Assembly (NCBI RefSeq): GCF_012939995.1 | Contig: NZ_SPMZ01000064.1 | Location: 1-36,766, forward strand | Source of the DNA: Candidatus Competibacter phosphatis | GTDB lineage: Bacteria > Pseudomonadota > Gammaproteobacteria > Competibacterales > Competibacteraceae | DNA length: 36,766 bases | Direction: 5' to 3' | Shown here: positions 8,616-16,613 of the stretch, piece by piece | How the letters are laid out: every line of letters starts with the position of its first letter | How positions within the stretch are numbered: the stretch's first letter is position 1 | Made by a program: the position numbers and the translations under genes | Notes under the pieces: model-generated | Database searches by the model: none | What the model was told of the DNA's origin: nothing | What the model saw: only the letters and a program-made list of their open reading frames with translations

Positions 8616-9428
8616 ATGAGGCTAAAACAATGGGATCGCGTGCGCTACACCAAGAACCCCTTGGTCGAGGTTGTGGCGCAGGTGCGTTTCCCTCGCGTTC
8701 TTGAGATCGACGACCAACTTCCCTCGGATTTCCAGCGGGCGCTACGTCAGGATTATCCGCTCCTTGAGGTTCAAGAAGAAACCCTTGCGGTCATGATCGG
8801 GCAAGGCCCCAACAAGATGATGGCCGACGATCTCCCTAGGCGCACTACGGTCTACCATTTCATCGCGCCGGATCGGGTATGGCGAATTTCCCTTGCCAGC
8901 GAGTTCCTTGCGTTAACCTGCACCAACTATGAGAAATGGGAAGATTTCCGACCTCGGATGATGGTTGGCCTCGAAACCGTGGCGAAGCTGTATCCAATCA
9001 TCTACTGGACCCGCTTGGGTTTGCGTTATCGCGATCTCATCAACCGCGAAAACATTGGGCTGACCAATGTGTCGTGGCGGGAACTCCTCGCGCCTTTCTT
9101 GCTGGGTGCCACCATCGCCGACCCTTTGATCGAAGACGACTCCATTCCTGAAACTGATGTGCTCGCGGCGCAATCCTACGTCAGTTTCCAGTTGGAGGAT
9201 TGCGTGCTGGGGCTGCGCCATGGCATCGTCAGGAAAGAGCAGAACGGCGACTCATCAGCGTACCAGATCGACGCGGATTTCTACCTCGATAATCAAATAG
9301 CGAGATTTGATCTTGATGCTATCAAACGCCACTTGGACAGATTCCATGCCAACGCAGGCGCAGTATTCCGAGGTTGCATACAAGAGCGCCTCCATGATGC
9401 GCTCGATCCACAGCCGATCTCCTCGTAA
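8616..9428 (+). CDS. TIGR04255 family protein
   Basis: The 270-residue product opens with YTKNPLVEVVAQVRFPRVL and contains PIIYWTRLGLRYRDLINR and an acidic-aromatic C-terminal domain. This is the pattern of TIGR04255, a sporadically distributed family of unknown biochemical function. No catalytic motif or membrane segment is visible. It is the first of three same-strand genes on the element. The next probable start is 29 bases after its stop and the third follows after 2 bases, suggesting one operon. It diverges from the type III mod gene, so it sits among defence cargo. Family membership is from memory of the motif pattern. Confidence 0.75.
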   Translation: MRLKQWDRVRYTKNPLVEVVAQVRFPRVLEIDDQLPSDFQRALRQDYPLLEVQEETLAVMIGQGPNKMMADDLPRRTTVYHFIAPDRVWRISLASEFLALTCTNYEKWEDFRPRMMVGLETVAKLYPIIYWTRLGLRYRDLINRENIGLTNVSWRELLAPFLLGATIADPLIEDDSIPETDVLAAQSYVSFQLEDCVLGLRHGIVRKEQNGDSSAYQIDADFYLDNQIARFDLDAIKRHLDRFHANAGAVFRGCIQERLHDALDPQPISS

Positions 9429-9456
9429 GGAGTGGCCGACCACCCCGTTAAAGACC

Positions 9457-9870
9457 ATGGCCGGGGACGACGCCTTCAGCCCGGTACTGAAGGTGTGGAT
9501 TTATCCCACAGATGAACAACTTCAGGATGATACAGAGTCGAATGCGCAAGTCCGTCCACCGGTTGATATTTCGTGGTTCAATCGCTTGATGGAACCTGCC
9601 AGCGGGCCGCTAAAACCCGCCGACCTCATGCCGGTGATCGCTGGTCTCACGAACCTGCTGAAGGCAAATTACTTTGCGGAAATCGACCGCTTGCTCAAGT
9701 CGGTCAAGGTCAGCGATGCCGCTCCAGAAATGCTGGTGGCGCTGCTGCGGACTACATATCCCGCACGCCATAAGCTACTCCGTCATTGGCTGAAATTGTT
9801 GAGAGATGTACGCGCCGAGTTTGCCGACCGACACCTCGACGGTGAAAGAATACTTCGTGGTCTGATCTAA
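9457..9870 (+). CDS. Unknown protein, middle gene of the TIGR04255 operon
   Basis: From the ATG at 9457 the product has 137 residues; I do not recognise it. It has a hydrophilic N-terminus (SPVLKVWIYPTDEQLQDD), then a helical body with MPVIAGLTNLLKANYFAEIDRLL and two leucine-rich helices near the C-terminus. The frame is open upstream into the TIGR04255 gene, so an earlier start is possible. I chose 9457 because it lies just after the upstream stop, though the AAGGAG at 9427-9432 is rather far. No signal peptide or membrane helix is seen. A linked role with the flanking genes is inferred from operon structure only. Confidence 0.6.
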   Translation: MAGDDAFSPVLKVWIYPTDEQLQDDTESNAQVRPPVDISWFNRLMEPASGPLKPADLMPVIAGLTNLLKANYFAEIDRLLKSVKVSDAAPEMLVALLRTTYPARHKLLRHWLKLLRDVRAEFADRHLDGERILRGLI

Positions 9871-9872
9871 CG

Positions 9873-10535
9873 ATGGCGGTAAGCCGACAAAGTGCCCATC
9901 CCTTCGCGCCCGATGAAATGCTTGGGGTCGCCATCGGGATTCCAAATCCCGACAATAAGTGGCAACGTCATGTTGGCCTGATCTACTGGATTGACAATTC
10001 CGGCCCGCGTTTCTGCCATCTTGCGTGGCATTTTATGCTCAGGGATGAACCGTTGCCCGCAGACTACTTTTGTGGACCATCTGGCCTTGATCCGGTAAAC
10101 AAGATATTTATGGCCGCCTATGTTGCATTGCTCAATCAGAATGTGGGCGATGTACCCTACGGTATCGACTACGACGGCACCTACTTCGATGACCAGGGGC
10201 ATTATATCGTCCAGCCTCTCGGTCGTGGATTGACGTGTGCCACGTTCATCCTCGCCGTCTTTGCCCGAAATGGCTTCGATCTCGTCGAAACCGAAAGCTG
10301 GCCGGAACGCCCCGATGATGTGGAGTGGCAACAGCAGATCATCGGCGTGTTGGGCCGTTACGCATCGCGGGAACACATCGAAGCTGTAAAGCAGAATGTC
10401 GGAGCCAAGCGTTTTCGGCCCGAAGAAGTGGCCGCTGGGGTGGTCTCGCAAAATATCCCCCTCCACTTCTCTGCCGCTCGTGTCTTGGCACAGGAAATCC
10501 TTCACGACATGTACGGTGGCAATCCCATTCAGTAG
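9873..10535 (+). CDS. Possible permuted NlpC/P60 (papain-fold) enzyme
   Basis: The 220-residue product has an early histidine in WQRHVGLIYWID (H33) and a later cysteine in GLTCATFILAVFARNGFDLV (C122). A His before a Cys in this strand-helix context is the arrangement of circularly permuted NlpC/P60 papain-fold hydrolases (YiiX/YaeF-like). The Cys heads a hydrophobic helix, as a papain-type nucleophile should. I cannot identify the third polar residue. There is no signal peptide, so the protein is probably cytoplasmic and acts on an internal substrate. Its ATG is 2 bases after the preceding stop, with no clear ribosome site, suggesting coupled translation. The fold call is tentative. Confidence 0.55.
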   Translation: MAVSRQSAHPFAPDEMLGVAIGIPNPDNKWQRHVGLIYWIDNSGPRFCHLAWHFMLRDEPLPADYFCGPSGLDPVNKIFMAAYVALLNQNVGDVPYGIDYDGTYFDDQGHYIVQPLGRGLTCATFILAVFARNGFDLVETESWPERPDDVEWQQQIIGVLGRYASREHIEAVKQNVGAKRFRPEEVAAGVVSQNIPLHFSAARVLAQEILHDMYGGNPIQ

Positions 10536-10557
10536 AAGCACGCGACGTATTCAAGTT

Positions 10558-10767
10558 TCACCGAAATTCCTTCAACTTCACCAGCATCGCCACGGCGCAC
10601 CGAACTTCCAGTAACAACCGCAACAAAATCTCGTGCTTTAGAGTGTTGAAACGGGTCATCTTGTATCTGACCTTTGGCGGCTTCTCGGTATCCGCCACCG
10701 GGCAAGGAATCACGGCTGAAGGGCTATCAGTGGTTGCGTGGTCATGCTCGCATACTCCACTGTTCAC
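10558..10767 (-). CDS. Doubtful small hydrophobic protein downstream of the Cys-rich gene
   Basis: This 69-residue frame starts inside the last codons of the Cys-rich gene, overlapping it by 26 bases. It ends with a helical, hydrophobic segment (HEILLRLLLEVRCAVAMLVKL). Overlapping starts are used elsewhere in this operon, which gives modest support. No ribosome site or known family supports it. Outside it, 10536-10741 contains nothing I can name. Confidence 0.25.
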   Translation of the reverse strand: MNSGVCEHDHATTDSPSAVIPCPVADTEKPPKVRYKMTRFNTLKHEILLRLLLEVRCAVAMLVKLKEFR

Positions 10768-11212
10768 AATACCGCTTAACCGGTGGATATTTCAGCGGTC
10801 CCGTCATTACACCAGCCGTGCAACCGCCGATACCCGTTCCGTCGCCGATGGCGTCCGGTTGGAAATGTTGGCAGTTACCACACGTCACCCGATCATCGCC
10901 CGGACGGGCCGCAAGGATTTCTGCCAGCACCCGGCGTTCCACGTCATCACGGTCTGGTCCAGTCTCATATTCCAGCCTTGCCAACCGCTCCATGTAGCAC
11001 TTCAATTCCGCATCCGTAACCGCCCAACCTCGGATGTAGCTGATGGATACCCACGAGGGTTCAATCACTGGTCTTGTAAAGCTTGCGACTGCGACGGTTG
11101 CGACTCTTGCGACAGTTCGCGCTTTTTCGTTGGTTGGCGTCGCAAGTGTCGCGGTTGTCGCGGTCGCAAACTGGCCAAGCCCACCCTTTTGGATCAGCGC
11201 GGACAGGCTCAT
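10742..11212 (-). CDS. Cys-rich conserved protein of integrative elements, unknown function
   Basis: The 156-residue protein has two parts. The N-terminal ~50 residues are low-complexity Ala/Thr/Val. The C-terminal half has DAELKCYMERLARLEYETGPDRDDVERRVL, then CGNCQHFQP, DGTGIGGC and a final RYCEQW. The four cysteines (CxxC, GGC, YC) look like a metal site. I have seen this layout as a hypothetical protein next to DUF3987 primase-like genes in gammaproteobacterial islands. Its start overlaps the primase stop by four bases (ATGA), so the two are translationally coupled. Function unknown. Confidence 0.7.
   Translation of the reverse strand: MSLSALIQKGGLGQFATATTATLATPTNEKARTVARVATVAVASFTRPVIEPSWVSISYIRGWAVTDAELKCYMERLARLEYETGPDRDDVERRVLAEILAARPGDDRVTCGNCQHFQPDAIGDGTGIGGCTAGVMTGPLKYPPVKRYCEQWSMRA
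11082..11170. repeat. Degenerate GTTGCGAC-type repeats encoding Ala/Thr/Val linker
   Basis: Imperfect repeats of a CTTGCGACTGCGACGGTTGCGAC-like unit, shown here only by its core TTGCGAC, fill this interval. They encode TATTATLAT and VARVATVAVAS in the Cys-rich protein. This is a coding low-complexity linker, prone to length change. Confidence 0.5.
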
Positions 11213-13746
11213 ATCGTATCCCCTTCGGTCAGGATCGGATTCACCTCGACGTTTCGGTTTCGACCATCGCGCACCACTCGCACTCGCCCGGCCTCGACCA
11301 ATTCTTGTAGGGCTCCTTCCAACGCCACCTTATCGCGAAGCCCGTTTGGCCCACAGCGCTGCACCTCGCGCCGGGGAACAATGCGTGTCCGCTCCCGGCG
11401 GCAATATTCGATCAGCCAGCGATCCAGCCGCGCCGCGTTCGCCACCTCGGCCGGTAGGGCAAGCTCGCCGAAAAAGCGCCGGGCTTCGTTCAAATGCCAT
11501 GCGGCTATCCGGCTCGCTCCCTCGAAGACTTCCAGTGATACGGCTCCAGTGCCCTGCTCGAATATCTGGAAAAGCGCCGCCAGTCTTGCCGCGTTGTCGG
11601 CAGATTTACTCGCCACATCGCGCACATCGTAAAGCTCGCCACCATTCGCAAGCTCCCGCTCGATGGCGTCATGGAAGGCTATCCACGCAACTTTCGCGTC
11701 TGGTGACAGCGACAGCAGGGGTGGAGATAGTACGCCCTCGTCATCAATTGGGGTGGGTTGATCCAGGATCGCGGCAATGCGTCGGTTGAAAGCCGCCAAT
11801 GCCGGCCAGCTTGCCGGCGGCTCGGTGAAGAGGCGAAAACCTTGTGTCGATTCTGGCCACGCCACCATGAACCGGGCAAGAAACCCGGTGCCCCGCGCCA
11901 ACCCGCCGGATCGGTCAAAGAAACTTCGCAAGGTCATTTCTTGCACTTGCAACGCCACCGTCAGCCGCGCCCCGCGCACGGTGAAGGATTCCGAAGTGCG
12001 CCGCCCGATGGATAGCGTTCCACCGTCCCAAAGGATATTGAGCAAGGCCAGGTTTCGCATGATGGAATCCTTGCCCATACCATGCGCCCCGAATACGACC
12101 CCAGCCTCGGACGACAATACACCGCCGGACGGCCATTCCCGCGCTAATACCCAAGCCAAGTTTTCCGGGGTTTCGTCACCACGCAGCAGTTTCGGTACTC
12201 TCGGAGATTCCGGCTTGTCGTGTTCGAGGCGGCGCAGGTTGGCCTCAAGCTCGCCGGTCGGTTTATCGGCTTTGGAATTCTGACGAATCTTCTCAATTAG
12301 ACCGGCCCGCTTCGCGCTCCAGGCGTCAAGGTCGGCTTTGTGATCCCTGATGTCCGGTTTTGCCGCCTCTCCTTGCTGTGCTTCATATTCCCGAATCGCC
12401 GCCGTAAAGAAGCCATCGCACGTTGATTTTCGCTCGCCAGAATCAGCGATGGTCAGCAGAAACAGCCCCACCGGTCCGGTTAGCTTTTCTGCTCGCTTCG
12501 CGTCCGCATGAGCTTGGATCGCCAACGACAGCGCCGCCAGTGCCGACGATGCCACCAGCGCAATCGGCGCTTTGGTGAAAGCTTGTACCTCTTCCACCGC
12601 CAACCGGATGGTGTCAGGCAAGGCATCAAATGGGTAGAGTTCCGGTTCCACTTTGACGGCTAGCGGTTGTGGTTCCGGCCAGCCGTCAGAATCATTGCTA
12701 GGTTGATGTTTAACACTTGCTGGCTCGTTCGCGTTCGCTATGGTGCTTGCTACAGCCTTAGCGCCGAATGCCACGGCCATATCATTGAAGTCAGTCATCG
12801 CGCGATCGCGGTCACTGCCGAAGTCGGGGATTGCGAGCTTGCCACCGACAGATCGCGCCGCTTCGATAGCATGTCGATCAGGTTCGCCAGTTGTCTTCAC
12901 TAGATCGGCCAGGATCACCAGCACCGCTGCCGGGTAGCATTCGCGCATCGCTTTTGCTACCGCTGACAGATTGCCCGACGATAGCGCAGCAATGCCCGGA
13001 TATGCGGTTGCCGCCGATGCAGATAGCATGGTCGCAACGCCTTCGCCAATGAGCAGGGTCAAGCCGTTCCCGTTGCCATCGGGCAGGCGCTCCGTTGCCC
13101 AATACCCGCCCGCCTTGCTGCCACGTCCGGCCAGTGCTGCCTTGCGCTTGTCGCCGTCAATCAGTTCTAGTGTCGATATGCCATTGACTTGCTTCACTGG
13201 AACCACTAGCAAGCGCCCGGTCAGCAGGTCGCTGTCCGACTTCGGCGCATAGCCAAGGATCGTCGCCGCCGCCCCCGCCTCAATCTCTCGCAGTGTCGAA
13301 ACCGGGGAAACACCCTTTCGTGTCAGATAGGGATGATCAGCTTTCGCTTCGGTCGACGCCTTAAGGATCGCCGTCGCTTTCGCCACCGTGTCGGCACGTT
13401 CGCGGGCTATCTCGGCTTCCTCTCTCGCGGCCCGTGCCTCCACGATGCGCTTGCGCTCGGCTATCTCTTCGCGGGTCGCCACGCGGTAAATGCCGTCGTC
13501 ACGCCAGCCGCTCGCCTTGGCTTCATGGAACAGCGTCCCGATTTTTAGCAGCCCGGTTTCGCTGGCGCTCTTCCAGACTGATGCCGCCTCATCGTCGCCG
13601 CGACTGTCCCGCCATTCGTTCCACAGATCGCGGCCCGCTTCGCCTAATTCCGACTTGAGCATGAAGGCCACGCGCACCCGTTCATCATGTCCGCCGACGG
13701 GAATGAATCGCAAGGCATCGCGGATGCGGTCAAGATCATTACGCAT
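11209..13746 (-). CDS. Primase-like protein with PriCT-2, Toprim-like and DUF3987 domains
   Basis: This 845-residue protein is the largest in the element. Residues ~1-70 (IRDALRFIPVGGHDERVRVAF) resemble the PriCT-2 primase C-terminal domain. A Toprim-like region follows at ~170-330, with LLIGEGVATMLSA supplying the conserved acidic residue and AVLVILAD the later acidic strand. From ~375 to ~790 it resembles the DUF3987/YfjI family, with TIADSGERKST in the place of a Walker-type loop. Such proteins are replication-initiation or primase-helicase components of islands and phage satellites. It overlaps the preceding 58-aa gene by 8 bases and the following Cys-rich gene by 4, so it lies in a compact operon. 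A role in element replication is inferred; helicase activity is not shown by the sequence. Confidence 0.82.
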   Translation of the reverse strand: MRNDLDRIRDALRFIPVGGHDERVRVAFMLKSELGEAGRDLWNEWRDSRGDDEAASVWKSASETGLLKIGTLFHEAKASGWRDDGIYRVATREEIAERKRIVEARAAREEAEIARERADTVAKATAILKASTEAKADHPYLTRKGVSPVSTLREIEAGAAATILGYAPKSDSDLLTGRLLVVPVKQVNGISTLELIDGDKRKAALAGRGSKAGGYWATERLPDGNGNGLTLLIGEGVATMLSASAATAYPGIAALSSGNLSAVAKAMRECYPAAVLVILADLVKTTGEPDRHAIEAARSVGGKLAIPDFGSDRDRAMTDFNDMAVAFGAKAVASTIANANEPASVKHQPSNDSDGWPEPQPLAVKVEPELYPFDALPDTIRLAVEEVQAFTKAPIALVASSALAALSLAIQAHADAKRAEKLTGPVGLFLLTIADSGERKSTCDGFFTAAIREYEAQQGEAAKPDIRDHKADLDAWSAKRAGLIEKIRQNSKADKPTGELEANLRRLEHDKPESPRVPKLLRGDETPENLAWVLAREWPSGGVLSSEAGVVFGAHGMGKDSIMRNLALLNILWDGGTLSIGRRTSESFTVRGARLTVALQVQEMTLRSFFDRSGGLARGTGFLARFMVAWPESTQGFRLFTEPPASWPALAAFNRRIAAILDQPTPIDDEGVLSPPLLSLSPDAKVAWIAFHDAIERELANGGELYDVRDVASKSADNAARLAALFQIFEQGTGAVSLEVFEGASRIAAWHLNEARRFFGELALPAEVANAARLDRWLIEYCRRERTRIVPRREVQRCGPNGLRDKVALEGALQELVEAGRVRVVRDGRNRNVEVNPILTEGDTI

Positions 13747-13915
13747 CTGTCAGCCCCACACGTTGAATTAGCCATATTGCGGAGCTAGCAGGGATCACGC
13801 TCCATGCGGCAAGGCGCACAATTGCGGCTTTGATGCCGGAATGAATCGGGATAGGACTTCGGCTATCAGAAGTCTTTGGGGTTGCCACGGTGCGGCTCTT
13901 GTCTTTTCTGGGCAT
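13739..13915 (-). CDS. 58-aa protein between the AlpA-like regulator and the primase
   Basis: The product starts MPRKDKSRTV, has a Ser/Pro-rich basic N-terminus, then HSGIKAAIVRLAAWSVIPA and SAIWLIQRVGL. That gives a roughly 22-residue hydrophobic stretch that could be one membrane helix. It begins 12 bases after the AlpA-like stop, and its last 8 bases overlap the primase start. The gap between those two genes is otherwise unexplained and the overlap is typical of a real operon gene. I vaguely recall similar ~55-residue proteins at this position in related islands. Function unknown. Confidence 0.6.
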   Translation of the reverse strand: MPRKDKSRTVATPKTSDSRSPIPIHSGIKAAIVRLAAWSVIPASSAIWLIQRVGLTDA

Positions 13916-13927
13916 GACCTGTACCTG

Positions 13928-14164
13928 TCAGGTCATTTGCCGCACCTGTGCCGTACTGGTCGCGCGGTTACCCCTCAGCCATTCATCCAAGTCATCGCGG
14001 AAGTAGAATACCCGGCCTAGCTTCACAAACTTTGGGCCGTTGCCGTCGCACCGCTTCATCGCCAGAGTTTTCACGCTCAAGCCGCAGTAGGTCGCCGCAT
14101 TCTTGGCGTCCATGCGGCCATCGGGAAGCATCACCACGTCCAGTGGGCGAAGGGTTCCAGTCAT
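13928..14164 (-). CDS. AlpA/excisionase-like helix-turn-helix protein
   Basis: The 78-residue product has RMDAKNAATYCGLSVKTLAMKRC followed by GPKFVKLGRVFYFRDDLDEWLRG. This is the winged helix-turn-helix of AlpA/MerR-like excisionase and regulator proteins, in which a helix-turn-helix is followed by a wing ending in DLDEWL. I chose the ATG at 14164 because GGAG lies just upstream and the family starts near there; the frame is open further upstream. It heads the minus-strand operon with the 58-aa, primase-like and Cys-rich genes. It probably controls excision or the replication module and may bind the divergent intergenic region. Target sites are unknown. Confidence 0.8.
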   Translation of the reverse strand: MTGTLRPLDVVMLPDGRMDAKNAATYCGLSVKTLAMKRCDGNGPKFVKLGRVFYFRDDLDEWLRGNRATSTAQVRQMT

Positions 14165-14215
14165 TGCGATATCTCCATGCATGTTGAAAGACACCACAAG
14201 AATAATTTCGAAATT

Positions 14216-14240
14216 TACGTGTTGCAATAGAACACACGTA
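14216..14240. promoter_or_regulatory. Candidate operator in the divergent control region
   Basis: TACGTGT (14216-14222) and ACACGTA (14234-14240) form a 7-bp inverted repeat with an 11-base spacer, giving arm centres about 18 bases apart. It sits between the AlpA-like gene and the divergent ribbon-helix-helix gene, where both promoters must lie (14165-14291). Either encoded regulator could bind it. No promoter boxes here are good enough to call. Confidence 0.45.
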
Positions 14241-14291
14241 TTCATAGAATGGCATGGAACTTCCCGGAACTTTAGGATAGGAGGATATGCG

Positions 14292-14897
14292 ATGACGGAA
14301 CAGGAAAAGCGGAAAGGTGGGGGTGGCAAGCTCACCCGGTCGGAAACCGTCACGGTGCGGCTTGACCCGAAGTTGCGCTATTTGGCGGAACTGGCGGCCC
14401 GCAAGCAGCGCCGCACTTTGTCCAGCTTCATCGAATGGGCGGTTGAAGACAGCTTGCGCCAAGTCATGCTCTATCAGGGTACGGGTTACAACAACGACGA
14501 ATCCATTTCGTTCGCCGATGAAGCAGGCAAGCTTTGGGATGTTGATGAAGCAGAACGCTTTGCCCGTCTTGCCATCACCTACCCCGACTTGCTTACTCAC
14601 CAAGATCAAGAAATATGGAAGCTGCTCAATGATTGCTATTTGCTCTTGCCGGCCAAGTTACGCGATCGGTACACCGGGCAACTCTCATGGGACTGGCCCA
14701 TCTTAGAGGATCAGGTTTTCCCGACATTGCGCCGCTACTGGCCCGACTTGATGATGTCCTACAGCGAGGGCACGGCAGCTTGCCGGCAATGGGTGCAGCG
14801 TACCCAAGAGCAAGTAGTAGCGGGTAAGGTGTATCCGGGGTTTGCCGTCCACGCCAAGCAAGAGCCGGAATTCGACGATTCCGACATTCCGTTCTAA
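14292..14897 (+). CDS. Ribbon-helix-helix DNA-binding protein with unknown C-terminal domain
   Basis: The 201-residue product has a Lys/Gly-rich start (KRKGGGGKL), then SETVTVRLDPKLRYLAELAARKQRRTLSSFIEWAVEDSLR. This is a standard ribbon-helix-helix fold: a beta strand for DNA contact and two helices, at about residues 16-55. The remaining ~145 residues are acidic and rich in Trp and Tyr, with no family I recognise. The ATG at 14292 has a strong AGGAGG (14279-14284) seven bases upstream. The integrase starts 12 bases after its stop, so it probably regulates its own operon and integrase expression, and possibly the divergent AlpA operon. Confidence 0.75.
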   Translation: MTEQEKRKGGGGKLTRSETVTVRLDPKLRYLAELAARKQRRTLSSFIEWAVEDSLRQVMLYQGTGYNNDESISFADEAGKLWDVDEAERFARLAITYPDLLTHQDQEIWKLLNDCYLLLPAKLRDRYTGQLSWDWPILEDQVFPTLRRYWPDLMMSYSEGTAACRQWVQRTQEQVVAGKVYPGFAVHAKQEPEFDDSDIPF

Positions 14898-14909
14898 CGG
14901 GTGGGTATC

Positions 14910-16104
14910 ATGGCCAAGACCTTCGACAAGCTTACCCGCCCCGCCATGCGGAAGCTCTCGCCAAACGGGAAGATCAGCGAACACGGCATTACCTTTGAAC
15001 GCCAAGCCAGCAGCGACGGGGTTTTCACCGTCAACATCATGGTCGACGGCCAGCGCATTCATCGCGTCATCGGTCGCGAATCGGAAGGAACCACCCGCAC
15101 CCAGGCGGAAGAATTCATCGCCAAGGTTCGCAATGATGCCAAACATGATCGACTGGCCTTGCCCAAGGGGCGCAAGGTCGCTTTGTCGTTTCGGGAAGCT
15201 GCCGGCAAGTACCTTGAACGGCTTGGCGAGTCAGGTGGAAAGGATTTGAAGATGAAGGCCGCGCGCCTGAATCATCATCTTGTCCCCTTCTTTGGCGACA
15301 TGCCCTTATCCAAGATCAGCGCCTTCGATGTGGAACGTTACAAGCGCCAGCGCCAGCAGGAACCCGTCATCGTCAGCCCCAGGGGCAAGGTCATTGAACG
15401 CGCCCCGGAGAAAATCACGGCAGCCAAACCGGGCACGATTAACCGGGAATTGGCCGTGCTGTCGCACTTGTTCAACAAGGCTATCGAATGGGGATGGCTG
15501 GATCGCCGCCCGGCCAAGCTCAACCGCTTCCAGGAAGGGCAGGGGCGCATCACCTACCTGACGGCGGATCAGGTCGCCCGCCTAGTGGAATGCGCCAAGG
15601 CGGATGCCAACCCCATCATTTACCCCGTTCATCGTCATTGGCGTGGAAACGTCCATGCGGAAGATGGAGATTCTTTCCATCCGCCGGGAGCATGTCGACT
15701 TGCAGCGCCGCACCATCTTCATCCCGAAGGCGAAGGCCGGGGCGCGGGAACAGCCCATCACGAAACACCTTGCCGATTTCCTTGCCAGCTACATTGCTGC
15801 CCTACCGCCGGGAAGCCCATGGTTATTTCTCTCGCCGGGGGCAAAGTCGGGGCACGCGATGGACATTCGCAAGCCGTTTCGGCGAGTAGTCGAGGCCGCT
15901 GGCCTAGACCCGGATCAGGTAGTCCGGCATACCCTTCGGCATACGGCCATCACGCACTTGGTTCAGGCCGGCGTCGACCTACCCACAGTGAAGCGGATCA
16001 GTGGGCACAAAACCTTGGCGATGGTTGAACGCTATGCCCACCAGAACGGGGCGCATATCGAGGGGGCAATGGATAGGCTGCAAAGCCGCCTCAAGCTCGC
16101 TTGA
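14910..16104 (+). CDS. Tyrosine integrase of the tRNA-Phe element; one frameshift
   Basis: Tyrosine recombinases insert and excise elements by strand exchange at attachment sites. The ~397-residue reconstruction has an N-terminal arm-binding-like domain (FTVNIMVDGQRIHRVIG), a SAM-like core-binding domain (PFFGDMPLSKISAFDVERYK) and the catalytic domain. Catalytic residues visible are the first Arg in SMRKMEIL, HTLRHTA with the His-x-x-Arg pair, the GHK histidine and the tyrosine in MVERYAHQ. The catalytic half is one frame away. Dropping one C from CCCC at 15623-15626 gives the continuous NPIIYPFIVIGVETSMRK. The ATG at 14910 is preferred over GTG 14901. The gene ends 98 bases from the attachment core, as usual for tRNA-targeting integrases. 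Confidence 0.88.
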
Positions 16105-16137
16105 TGGTGGGCTGCTTCCACGGAATTTTTGGCGCGA

Positions 16138-16157
16138 TTACACAGGAATTACACAAA
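16138..16157. repeat. Candidate integrase arm-type site, right end
   Basis: An exact copy of the 20-bp block at 3167-3186. It lies between the integrase stop and the replacement terminator, 44 bases inside the attachment core. Two TTACACA-type motifs stand within it, in the same orientation as at the left end. Confidence 0.6.
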
Positions 16158-16195
16158 ACAAAAAGGCTTGCAGCTTTAGAATCATGCAAGCCTTT
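16153..16195 (-). terminator. Element-borne replacement terminator for tRNA-Phe
   Basis: An 11-bp perfect stem (16162-16172 with 16185-16195) encloses a 12-base loop. Read on the minus strand it is followed by a T-rich tract (complement of 16153-16161) and lies 8 bases past the tRNA 3' end. The stem shares AAGGCTT/AAGCCTT with the displaced original terminator at 2952-2986 but differs elsewhere. It is on the element side of the junction, so the element appears to supply its own substitute terminator. Confidence 0.7.
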
Positions 16196-16201
16196 GTTTT
16201 A

Positions 16202-16278
<77 letters not shown>

Positions 16279-16306
16279 ATGGGTGCGCGGTGCGAAGGAG
16301 GCGCGT

Positions 16307-16335
16307 ATTTAAGCAGCTTGTCATGAGAGCGTCAA
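16307..16335 (-). promoter_or_regulatory. Sigma70 promoter of tRNA-Phe
   Basis: On the minus strand TTGACG (16330-16335) and TTAAAT (16307-16312) are separated by exactly 17 bases. A GC-rich discriminator follows before the tRNA start at 16278. Such GC-rich discriminators are typical of growth-rate and stringently controlled stable-RNA promoters. It sits just after the yggX stop codon. Confidence 0.7.
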
Positions 16336-16340
16336 GATCG

Positions 16341-16613
16341 TTACGCCTGCGGCGGAACGTAGCCCTCGGGTGGCGCGGTGCCTTCGCCGAAGAAAAACTG
16401 CTCCATCTGTTCTTCCAGAAACTGGCGGGCCTTGGGCTCGAACGGGGTCAGCCGGTACTCGTTGATCAGCATGGTTTGATGACGCAGCCATTGCTGCCAA
16501 GCCGCTTTCGAAACCTGTTCGAAAAGCCGCTTGCCCATCTCCCCGGGGTAGGGCGGGCGGTCTAGACCCTCGGTTTCGATACCGAGTTTGACGCATTTCA
16601 CCATTCGAGCCAT
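16341..16613 (-). CDS. yggX: Fe(II)-trafficking / oxidative damage protection protein YggX
   Basis: YggX is a small cytosolic protein that protects iron-sulfur clusters from oxidation and is linked to iron trafficking. The 90-residue product shows the family core: MVKCVKLG with the conserved cysteine, then [44 protein letters not shown] and a terminal EGYVPP. Length is normal. Its start lies within the last 16 bases of mutY, so the two are translationally coupled, the same order as in E. coli. That pairing makes sense because MutY carries a 4Fe-4S cluster. Confidence 0.95.
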   Translation of the reverse strand: MARMVKCVKLGIETEGLDRPPYPGEMGKRLFEQVSKAAWQQWLRHQTMLINEYRLTPFEPKARQFLEEQMEQFFFGEGTAPPEGYVPPQA

